Part shown: piece after piece, positions 17,011 to 21,797 of the stretch
Layout: each line of letters starts with the position of its first letter
Numbering within the stretch: position 1 is the stretch's first letter
Source: Tritrichomonas musculus
Taxonomy: Eukaryota; Parabasalia; Tritrichomonadida; Tritrichomonadidae
Direction of reading: 5' to 3'
Length of the DNA: 23,103 nt
Assembly (NCBI GenBank): GCA_039105265.1
Contig: JAPFFF010000421.1
Coordinates: 1-23,103 of the forward strand
The notes under the pieces: generated by a model
What the model was told of the DNA's origin: nothing
What the model saw: only the letters and a program-made list of their open reading frames with translations
The model's database searches: none
Program-made: the position numbers and the translations under genes

Positions 17011-17406
17011 TTAATGCACTTTCAGGTATCTGTAAAGTTTTTTTCTGAGAGATTCAGCTTTATTATTTCCACCTATGCTCCTGGCTGTTTTTTCCCAGCT
17101 AAAACAGCTAATAAACCTATACGACATAATTTGTCTTATTAAAGGGTCATCAATACTGTTTATATACTCACTGATACTCTTTAATTCATTTAAGCACTTA
17201 CTTAATTTTATATCTATTTCATTCTTTAAATCTGCAATTTGTACTGCATACTTTTCAACTTTATTAGATATATCAGTTGAATGTGGAAGCCCTGTTATTC
17301 TCGATGTAGATGATGATGCCAGTGCCTCTAATTCTCTTATTCGACTTTGTTGGTATTCTATGTCTTTCCTCAAATAATAGAGTTTAGATAAATTCTTAGC
17401 TCTCAT
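17011..17406 (-). CDS. DUF1492-like sigma-region-4-type late gene regulator candidate
   Basis: A 131-residue protein; ATG 17406 is preceded by GGAGGT at the normal spacing. The N-terminal two-thirds is a long helix or coiled coil (KDIEYQQSRIRELEALAS, then KVEKYAVQIADLKNEI). The C-terminal 45 residues, IDDPLIRQIMSYRFISCF followed by SWEKTARSIG, resemble the region-4-like helix-turn-helix of DUF1492 / ArpU / RinA-type phage regulators. Such proteins usually lie just before the packaging genes and switch on late transcription. The tandem TTGTCCCG sites between this gene and the HU-like gene are plausible targets. The function is a family inference; no direct evidence of activation is visible. 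Confidence 0.65.
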   Translation of the reverse strand: MRAKNLSKLYYLRKDIEYQQSRIRELEALASSSTSRITGLPHSTDISNKVEKYAVQIADLKNEIDIKLSKCLNELKSISEYINSIDDPLIRQIMSYRFISCFSWEKTARSIGGNNKAESLRKKLYRYLKVH

Positions 17407-17446
17407 AAGATACCTCCAATAATTATGTATTTTATTGTTTTATTCA

Positions 17447-18412
17447 TTATATCTTTAATAGTAAATTTGAAAGTTCCTCTTGCTGGGGTAAATAATTTTT
17501 AGGTAAATCAATTTTTTTATTTCTTTTTAAATATAATAACTCTCTATTTTTAGCTTGTTTATTGAAATACCTGATTACTTCTTGGTTGAGATTAGATTTC
17601 AAATCTACATAATCAGCTTTTTTATAATAGTAAGCACTCAAATTTTTAATTTTTATAGAGTATCCCCTATAGAAGTAATCAGCATTAATCTTAGATAAAA
17701 CCTCTTTCTTTACTCTTTTACAATAACTGTTATATTTTCCAGCTAAAATTACATCAGATATACTAATTTCATCCATCAAATTAAGTACACTCTTTTCAGC
17801 TGACTCAATACATCTGATTTCATCTTCATTAGCCAGCTTATGTACCCCATCCTTAGAAACTATCAATACTCTTTTAAAATCAACAATATCCCTTTTTTTC
17901 ATGCTGTTAAGGGCACTATGCACTATTGCATTAAATTTATTTTTTGTACGAAAGATAAAGTCTATAATATTAAAAGAATCAAAGTTTTGTTTTTTTAGCT
18001 TTTGATAAATATTTTTATAGCCATAAATTTTATTTGCCATTCCACACATTAAAATAATCTGATTTAATGTAAAATAAACATCTTGGGAATCCACACCACA
18101 GGCATTTCTGTAATAATTTATAAAAATATCTTCTATTAGCTTGCTATAAGTCGATTTACCATTGAATTTCCTATTATCAACTTTACTTTTTAAATTTTCA
18201 TACGTTTTTTCTATTTTTATTTTTTGTCCATTTCTCGAAAAATCAAAATATCTCTGCCATTCTTTAATCTGAGCCCTTTTAGAATTACCCGATAATATAG
18301 GTTGTCCCAAATAATCACAAAGAGCTTTATAATTAGGAAAAATTTGATTTTCTGCAATCTTATTTATATTTTCCAAATATATACCTCTTTGTCCCTCTAA
18401 TTCATAATTCAA
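17447..18412 (-). CDS. Conserved-looking protein of unknown function, phage early/regulatory region
   Basis: A 321-residue protein starting at TTG 18412; AGGAGG lies about nine bases upstream. The nearby ATG at 18416 opens only a four-codon frame, so it is not the start. The protein is basic and rich in Lys, Asn, Tyr and Ile. Its N-terminus (YLENINKIAENQIFPNYKAL) leads into a segment (KEWQRYFDFSRNGQKIKI) that could be a DNA-binding winged helix, but I cannot support that firmly. No membrane segment, signal or enzyme motif is seen. It lies between the extended -10 promoter at 18436-18444 and the DUF1492-type gene, so it may be the first gene of a small regulatory operon. Function unknown. Confidence 0.6.
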   Translation of the reverse strand: MNYELEGQRGIYLENINKIAENQIFPNYKALCDYLGQPILSGNSKRAQIKEWQRYFDFSRNGQKIKIEKTYENLKSKVDNRKFNGKSTYSKLIEDIFINYYRNACGVDSQDVYFTLNQIILMCGMANKIYGYKNIYQKLKKQNFDSFNIIDFIFRTKNKFNAIVHSALNSMKKRDIVDFKRVLIVSKDGVHKLANEDEIRCIESAEKSVLNLMDEISISDVILAGKYNSYCKRVKKEVLSKINADYFYRGYSIKIKNLSAYYYKKADYVDLKSNLNQEVIRYFNKQAKNRELLYLKRNKKIDLPKNYLPQQEELSNLLLKI

Positions 18413-18435
18413 TCATATCCCCCTCCTATTCAATT

Positions 18436-18444
18436 ATTATAGCA
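18436..18444 (-). promoter_or_regulatory. Extended -10 promoter for the 321-residue gene
   Basis: On the - strand TGCTATAAT (TG one base before a perfect TATAAT) lies about 25 bases before the TTG start and its SD. No good -35 is present, as is usual for extended -10 promoters. Inverted copies of CTGCCTATA / TATAGGCAG lie just upstream, which may be operator half-sites. Confidence 0.55.
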
Positions 18445-18452
18445 TTAATTTA

Positions 18453-18525
18453 CTGCCTATATTTGTCATAATATCACTTCTTTAATTGCCTTACAGTTAA
18501 ATATTTTATAACCGTTTATAGGCAG
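18453..18525. repeat. 9-bp inverted repeat CTGCCTATA / TATAGGCAG, possible operator
   Basis: CTGCCTATA at 18453-18461 and its exact reverse complement at 18517-18525 flank a 55-bp gap upstream of the extended -10 promoter. The half-sites could bind a repressor that loops the DNA. A chance occurrence in AT-rich sequence is less likely because the repeat is GC-rich. No protein can be tied to it. Confidence 0.4.
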
Positions 18526-18540
18526 ATTATCTTCTAATTA

Positions 18541-18771
18541 CTAACTTTCAGCCCACATCTTCAAAGCGGTCATGTTTATATAAGATATTTTTTCTATGGT
18601 TTTTGCCATAAAGGGCGTACAATATCCGGTCATATTTCTAATTATCATAAAAATTAAACAAGCAATATCAGATATAAATATCATTGAAATTAATACAATT
18701 AAAATACCTAAAAATAAATATTTTATTATGGTAGTCACCTTGATGTTTCTATGTTTTTTGAAAAATTGCAT
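18541..18771 (-). CDS. Small membrane protein, coupled to SLOG gene
   Basis: A 76-residue protein whose ATG lies two bases after the stop of the SLOG gene, a typical sign of translational coupling. A basic N-terminus (QFFKKHRNIKV) precedes a long hydrophobic stretch, about residues 16-46 (YLFLGILIVLISMIF and IACLIFMII). This gives one or two membrane helices. The rest is polar and probably cytosolic. The pairing of a nucleotide-sensor-like protein with a small membrane protein recalls effector pairs in defence systems, but no homologue is recognised, so this is inference only. Confidence 0.5.
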   Translation of the reverse strand: MQFFKKHRNIKVTTIIKYLFLGILIVLISMIFISDIACLIFMIIRNMTGYCTPFMAKTIEKISYINMTALKMWAES

Positions 18772-18773
18772 AT

Positions 18774-19232
18774 TTATCTCTTCTCAGCTATATTGATTAT
18801 TTTTATCTTTCTTCTTTTTTCTGCATATTCTAACGTTTTATATGCACCTCCCCAGTTATGCTCAACATAAGCAATTAAAAAATTTGAATTATTAACCACC
18901 CATTCGTTACGTTTTATGATAGCTAAACGCTGTGGAGCATTTTCTATATCAGGATAAACAGTATCATCAAATATTTTTGAAATACGCTCGGTATATTCGT
19001 CTTTTTCTTTCGTCATATAGGCAAGCACCCAATATGACTTTATAAAAGGATAATCTTTGCGAAGTTCATCTACTGTATGGGCACAAAGCCAATCAAAATC
19101 TCCTTTGCCACCGCTATAAAATGTGGTGACATTTTCTTTTTCAATAAGATTTGTAATCTCTTTTTTTAATTTTATTTTGAGTTCTTCCTTATTAGGAAGG
19201 TTTGCGTGTCCTGCGAAACAACATATTTTCAT
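18774..19232 (-). CDS. SLOG-family (YpsA-like) protein
   Basis: A 152-residue protein. I place the start at ATG 19232 because AAAGGA lies about seven bases upstream. A longer reading frame would run into the divergent regulator gene and its start region. MKICCFAGHA followed by YSGGKGDFDWLCAHTVDEL (GGKGDFD at residues 41-47) is the Rossmann-like signature of the SLOG superfamily (DUF1273 / YpsA / DprA-like). A later part, IKRNEWVVNNSNFLIAYVEH and GGAYKTLEYAEKRRKI, matches the rest of that fold. SLOG proteins bind nucleotides or signalling derivatives and appear in phage and defence contexts. The exact ligand is unknown. Confidence 0.75.
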   Translation of the reverse strand: MKICCFAGHANLPNKEELKIKLKKEITNLIEKENVTTFYSGGKGDFDWLCAHTVDELRKDYPFIKSYWVLAYMTKEKDEYTERISKIFDDTVYPDIENAPQRLAIIKRNEWVVNNSNFLIAYVEHNWGGAYKTLEYAEKRRKIKIINIAEKR

Positions 19233-19257
19233 TTTACGATCCTTTGAATGAAAACTC

Positions 19258-19279
19258 ATGCATATTAGGGTATATGCAT
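19258..19279. promoter_or_regulatory. Candidate operator: ATGCATAT inverted repeat
   Basis: ATGCATAT and ATATGCAT flank TAGGGT, an 8-bp perfect inverted repeat in the 91-bp gap between the divergent SLOG and first Xre genes. A repressor bound here could control both directions. Related palindromes stand before the second Xre gene. Which protein binds is unknown; the Xre pair are the obvious candidates. Confidence 0.5.
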
Positions 19280-19323
19280 CCATTACATGATAAATTCTAA
19301 ATAAAATAAGGAGGAATTTTATC

Positions 19324-19563
19324 ATGCAAAAAGGCGATATTTTAAAAGAGTTAAGGGAAGATGTGGGATACACGCAAGCGTATATTGCGGAACTATTAAA
19401 GACTTCAAGACAATACTATTCAGACTATGAATGTGAAAAATATGAGTTACCGCTACATCATCTTGAATTTCTTGCTGACCTTTTTAACGTGTCAACAGAC
19501 TATATACTCGGACGAACAAAAATTTCGAAGCCCTACCCTAAAGCTAAACTTGCTTCTAATTAA
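19324..19563 (+). CDS. Xre-family transcriptional regulator, copy 1
   Basis: A 79-residue single-domain helix-turn-helix protein. The SD is AAGGAGG before ATG 19324. The pattern is LKELREDVGYTQAYIAELL (helices 1-2), TSRQYYSDYECEKY (turn and recognition helix), then LPLHHLEFLADLFNVSTDYI, the usual end of an Xre domain. It stands divergent from the SLOG operon. A second copy at 19652-19891 is identical in sequence from the turn to ILGRTKIS. The copies differ mainly before it. It is probably a repressor for one or both promoters in this area, but the true phage repressor is not proved. No dimerisation or cleavage domain is present. Confidence 0.85.
   Translation: MQKGDILKELREDVGYTQAYIAELLKTSRQYYSDYECEKYELPLHHLEFLADLFNVSTDYILGRTKISKPYPKAKLASN
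19402..19540 (+). repeat. Direct repeat within the Xre pair (partner at 19736-19874)
   Basis: The segments 19402-19540 and 19736-19874 match over 139 bp with three differences. All three are synonymous by my reading (Lys, Ala and Asn codons). Before this block, the two genes differ at many positions. The matched block covers the recognition helix through the end of the domain. Confidence 0.85.
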
Positions 19564-19568
19564 TTTTA

Positions 19569-19627
19569 GCATGAAATTTCATGCGTTTCAAGTAATGATA
19601 TATCATTCATGATAAAATTTTTATAAT
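19569..19627 (+). promoter_or_regulatory. Palindromic operators and -10 box before the second Xre gene
   Basis: GCATGAAATTTCATGC (19569-19584) is a perfect 16-bp palindrome, and AATGATATATCATT (19594-19607) is a perfect 14-bp palindrome. TATAAT lies at 19622-19627, about 25 bp before ATG 19652. A segment CATGATAAA also occurs before the first Xre gene. Together these look like a promoter with repressor sites; the -35 is not clear. Confidence 0.55.
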
Positions 19628-19651
19628 TATTAAAACAAAGGAAGGAATGGG

Positions 19652-19891
19652 ATGCAAAGAGGTGATATTTTAAAGGAACTAAGGAATGGTACGGATAAAA
19701 AATATACTCAAAGCGATATAGCAGATTTATTAAAAACTTCAAGACAATACTATTCAGACTATGAATGTGAAAAGTATGAGTTACCGCTACATCATCTTGA
19801 ATTTCTTGCCGACCTTTTTAATGTGTCAACAGACTATATACTCGGACGAACAAAAATTTCAAGACCCTACCCAAAGACTAACAAATATTAG
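19652..19891 (+). CDS. Xre-family transcriptional regulator, copy 2
   Basis: A 79-residue paralogue of the gene at 19324. ATG 19652 follows AAGGAAGG. The N-terminus reads QRGDILKELRNGTDKKYTQS, two residues longer than copy 1 in the first loop. The rest, from LLKTSRQYYSDYECEKYE to ILGRTKIS, is the same as in copy 1. Since both carry the same recognition helix they may bind the same operators. The tails differ (RPYPKTNKY against KPYPKAKLASN). The promoter and palindromes at 19569-19627 lie before it. A terminator-like hairpin follows at 20018-20045. Confidence 0.85.
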   Translation: MQRGDILKELRNGTDKKYTQSDIADLLKTSRQYYSDYECEKYELPLHHLEFLADLFNVSTDYILGRTKISRPYPKTNKY

Positions 19892-20017
19892 AAATTTTCA
19901 TAAATAATGATTGTGTTTAATACTTACAATATTTTATTAATTTATTCAGAAGCAAGTTTTTCCCCTTTCCAAAAAACACAATCTTGGTTCTGTTAAACAA
20001 TTACTGCAATAAAAAGT

Positions 20018-20048
20018 AGCTTACTAAAGGTAAATTTAGTAAGCTTTT
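20018..20048. terminator. Terminator-like hairpin after the Xre genes
   Basis: AGCTTACTAAA / TTTAGTAAGCT, an 11-bp perfect stem with loop GGTAAA. A short TTTT tract follows on the + side, and a T-rich tract on the - side (ACTTTTTATT). It probably ends transcription from the Xre genes, and could work in both directions. The 19892-20017 span before it shows no gene. Confidence 0.65.
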
Positions 20049-20077
20049 ATAATTATAAAATTATTGTAAAAACATCG

Positions 20078-20106
20078 TTGTAAATGCTTATCCTATAATG
20101 TATAAT
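20078..20106 (+). promoter_or_regulatory. Promoter of the small toxin-like peptide
   Basis: TTGTAA (-35, 20078-20083), 17 bp spacer, TATAAT (-10, 20101-20106). A transcript would start near 20113 and have a 5' leader of about 60 bases before ATG 20175. Confidence 0.7.
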
Positions 20107-20148
20107 TATGCATTAGTAGTAGGAGTTTAGCCTATGAATGGCGGTTAA

Positions 20149-20170
20149 TCTGCCTCCGAAAGGAGGTAGA
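20149..20170 (+). promoter_or_regulatory. SD-sequestering hairpin with GAAA tetraloop
   Basis: Nine paired bases: TCTGCCTCC (20149-20157) against GGAGGTAGA (20162-20170), with one G-U wobble, closing on a GAAA loop. The GGAGG ribosome site of the peptide gene is fully inside the stem, so translation would need the hairpin to open. Just before it, ATGGCGGTT (20138-20146) can pair with AACCGCCAT (20271-20279) right after the stop codon. Confidence 0.75.
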
Positions 20171-20174
20171 TATT

Positions 20175-20270
20175 ATGTTGGATTTTATCGTTTTAATGAG
20201 CTTCTTTGCGTTTTATTTTTATATAATATATAGCGTTATTGATTTCATAGATAAAAATACAAAAATATAA
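20175..20270 (+). CDS. 31-residue hydrophobic peptide, type I toxin-like
   Basis: The frame starts at ATG 20175, five bases after GGAGGTAGA-region SD, and ends at TAA 20270. The peptide is MLDFIVLMSFFAFYFYII followed by YSVIDFIDKNTKI: one hydrophobic helix and a short charged tail. This plan, a ~30-residue membrane peptide with a hidden SD, long-range 5'-3' pairing and an antisense RNA on the other strand, is that of type I toxins such as the holin-like (Hol-Tox), TxpA and BsrG groups. Homology is not demonstrated; the layout is what supports it. It would damage or depolarise the membrane if made (family knowledge). No other gene overlaps it on the + strand. Confidence 0.65.
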   Translation: MLDFIVLMSFFAFYFYIIYSVIDFIDKNTKI

Positions 20271-20357
20271 AACCGCCATCTCGCCAAAGTTGAACGGTTT
20301 TTATATTTCGTAATCTCTTTGGAGGCTGACCACTTTTCAACGGTTTTGCTCCTGCTA
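20262..20357 (-). ncRNA. Antisense RNA, candidate antitoxin for the 20175 peptide
   Basis: The promoter at 20364-20392 predicts a start near 20357. A bidirectional hairpin at 20269-20301 followed by ATATTTTTG on this strand would end it near 20262, giving about 96 bases. It covers the 3' end of the toxin message, including its last codons and the 3' pairing segment. The start is well supported by the promoter; the end is approximate. Confidence 0.55.
20269..20301. terminator. Bidirectional terminator shared by toxin mRNA and antisense RNA
   Basis: AAAACCG (20269-20275) pairs with CGGTTTT (20295-20301), with T-rich runs on both outer sides (TTATATTTC on +, ATATTTTTG on -). Overlapping 3' ends of this kind are usual in type I toxin-antitoxin loci. 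The stem is short with a 19-base loop, so efficiency is uncertain. Confidence 0.5.
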
Positions 20358-20363
20358 CTTTTC

Positions 20364-20392
20364 ATTATATACTCTGTGCTGACGATTGTCAA
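20364..20392 (-). promoter_or_regulatory. Perfect consensus promoter for the antisense RNA
   Basis: On the - strand: TTGACA (20392-20387), exactly 17 bp, then TATAAT (20369-20364). It is the only textbook-perfect sigma-A promoter I found in the window. An imperfect inverted repeat, GTGTTGAC-AATC-GTCAGCAC (20376-20395), overlaps its -35. Confidence 0.9.
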
Positions 20393-20399
20393 CACAATA

Positions 20400-20956
20400 T
20401 TTATAATATTCTTCCTGTGAATTTTTATTCATGGGATAATCTTATATTGCAGTTAAATAAAAATTTTTCTACCTCTACTTATCAAAATGCCTTACAAATA
20501 ATTCAACCTATGAAGAAAAAAATTAAGGATTAAATTTGTACATCCAACACCCCAATTTTTATACTTCAAAACCTCTTATTTTACGGGAATATTATGGGGT
20601 TATATGTCGTAAAATGTATATCTGTACAATATCAATGACTAGTAATTATATATATATATATAATTATTTAAACTTCAATTATGTACAATTTTTTATTTTC
20701 TGAGCGAAGCGAAGAGGTCAAACAAAGTGCGACCCTAGGATTTTATGAGTAAACGTAAGTTTACGAGTAAAATCTTCTTAGTTAGTCTTTGATACAGCAC
20801 TTATCTGAATATATAAAAAATATATTTATTATTACATTTATACATACTAATTAAAAATAACCTTCTATATATTAATTATCCCCTTCTTCCACTAGTTTAC
20901 TTTAGAACTAAGAGCTCACTTTGTTCGCTCCCCTCGCTTCGCTTCGGGAAATAAAG
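20400..20956. other. Gene-free island with nested inverted repeats
   Basis: No credible gene in about 560 bp. Contents: ATTTTACG / CGTAAAAT (20578-20585, 20608-20615); a 24-bp perfect AT palindrome (20643-20666); TGTACA three times; an imperfect ~38-bp inverted repeat with arms at 20692-20729 and 20917-20955, both containing GCGAAGCGA and AACAAAGTG; and a hairpin at 20739-20774. It could be an origin (replication or transfer), a decayed small repeat element, or a regulatory region. I see no transposase. Confidence 0.6.
20739..20774. repeat. Hairpin with GTAA tetraloop
   Basis: GATTTTATGAGTAAAC and GTTTACGAGTAAAATC pair with six and eight base pairs around a two-base mismatch, closing on GTAA. 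It lies inside the left half of the inverted-repeat element, just after AAAGTGCGACCCT. Confidence 0.6.
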
Positions 20957-20992
20957 AAGACTTCTGTTAATAAGCCAAATAACAGAAGTCTT
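20957..20992 (-). terminator. Terminator of the Phd/PIN pair
   Basis: Thirteen-base perfect stem AAGACTTCTGTTA / TAACAGAAGTCTT around a 10-base loop, starting at the PIN stop codon. CTTTATTT follows on the - strand. It isolates the toxin-antitoxin pair from the non-coding island. Confidence 0.75.
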
Positions 20993-21378
20993 TAATTTAA
21001 TGATTCCAAGAACTCCGACACTGACATTATATAACTCTCTTTAGGAAAATGCTTTAGATTGCCAGTTATTAATTTAGCATTACAAAATTTAGCCACTTCA
21101 TAAAACTTTTTATCTTCTTCATCTTCAAACTTAACTGATATTGGTTCTGCTATCACAGACATTCCTATACTTTTAATTCCTTCAAGTAAATTTTGTATAT
21201 CTGGTTCAGAAAATTTAAACTTAGGTCTTTTCAATACTTCCTGATACTCTTCTAAAATCCTATAATCATAGCAAGGCTTTAAAGTTCCTTCAAACACCAA
21301 ATATAAAAGTCTTGCGGGGTTACTGTTTTTAGACCACAATGCTGAAACTATTACATTTGTATCTATTACTATAAGCAC
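20992..21378 (-). CDS. PIN-domain toxin (VapC-like / COG1569 type)
   Basis: A 128-residue protein starting at ATG 21378, two bases after the antitoxin stop, so the pair is probably translationally coupled. PIN signatures: MLIVIDTNVIVSALW with Asp6, ILEEYQEVLKRPKF with Glu44, DEEDKKFYEVA with Asp89, then AKLITGNLKHFP. The last acidic position, usually Asp, reads as Asn107 in TGN-x-KHFP. I recall that pattern as normal for the COG1569 branch. PIN toxins are Mg-dependent RNases that cut tRNA or mRNA and are blocked by the partner. The terminator at 20957-20992 overlaps its end. It stabilises the element or acts in phage exclusion (inference). Confidence 0.85.
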   Translation of the reverse strand: MLIVIDTNVIVSALWSKNSNPARLLYLVFEGTLKPCYDYRILEEYQEVLKRPKFKFSEPDIQNLLEGIKSIGMSVIAEPISVKFEDEEDKKFYEVAKFCNAKLITGNLKHFPKESYIMSVSEFLESLN

Positions 21379-21380
21379 AG

Positions 21381-21665
21381 TTACTCCCCTTTTTTCTCTT
21401 TTCTATATTCATGTATCTCAGCATTAATATCCTCTTCAGACATAAATCCTTCTTTAGACGAGTCCATTCTCATCTTGTTAAATGCCACCATAGCTTTAGC
21501 TTGACGTACCGCTTTTAACATTTCATCAAAATTATCCTCTGAAATATCTATCATCAAAGCGGTAGGTTTCCCGTTGTTTGTAATAACAGCTTCACCATTT
21601 CGGGCTAGATTTCCCCAAATTTCTTTAGACATATTTCTAAAATCTCTTACTGAATAAAATTTCAT
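21381..21665 (-). CDS. Phd/YefM-type antitoxin
   Basis: A 94-residue protein. The N-terminal half FYSVRDFRNMSKEIWGNLAR followed by GEAVITNNGKPTALMI is the Phd/YefM DNA-binding fold. The acidic, flexible C-terminal part (KEGFMSEEDINAEIHEYRKE) would wrap the toxin. It lies just upstream of the PIN gene, the usual order, with promoter TTGACA-17-TATACT at 21687-21715 and AAGGAG as SD. Phd proteins repress their own promoter, and the ACAATTGT palindrome at the -35 is a candidate site. Pairing Phd with a PIN toxin is a common combination. Confidence 0.85.
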   Translation of the reverse strand: MKFYSVRDFRNMSKEIWGNLARNGEAVITNNGKPTALMIDISEDNFDEMLKAVRQAKAMVAFNKMRMDSSKEGFMSEEDINAEIHEYRKEKKGE

Positions 21666-21686
21666 ATATCTTCACTCCTTTTTATT

Positions 21687-21715
21687 AGTATACACAATCG
21701 TGCTACAATTGTCAA
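21687..21715 (-). promoter_or_regulatory. Promoter of the Phd/PIN operon
   Basis: TTGACA (21715-21710), 17 bp spacer, TATACT (21692-21687) on the - strand. The spacer begins ATTGTAGCAC, close to the ATCGTCAGCAC of the type I antisense promoter. ACAATTGT spans the end of the -35 and could be an operator. Confidence 0.8.
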
Positions 21716-21753
21716 CAGCGATAGATTTATCTGGTATGGAAATAAAATACAAA

Positions 21754-21774
21754 GCTTCACGCTCGTGGTGAAGC
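21754..21774 (-). terminator. Terminator of the integrase gene
   Basis: GCTTCAC / GTGAAGC, a 7-bp stem around GCTCGTG. On the - strand it is followed by TTTGTATTTTATTT. It lies 24 bases after the integrase stop and before the Phd promoter. Confidence 0.6.
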
Positions 21775-21797
21775 CTTTAAAAACTCTTTATAGGAGA

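Noticed and set aside
19233-19373. Longer N-terminal extension of the SLOG gene
   Set aside because: It overlaps the divergent Xre start and the operator region; AAAGGA seven bases before ATG 19232 supports the shorter form.
19324-19891. The repeated Xre block as part of a CRISPR or tandem array
   Set aside because: There are only two copies and both lie inside coding genes.
20320-20532. An open frame on the + strand ending with NALQIIQPMKKKIKD
   Set aside because: It has no start with an SD, overlaps the antisense promoter and matches no family I know.
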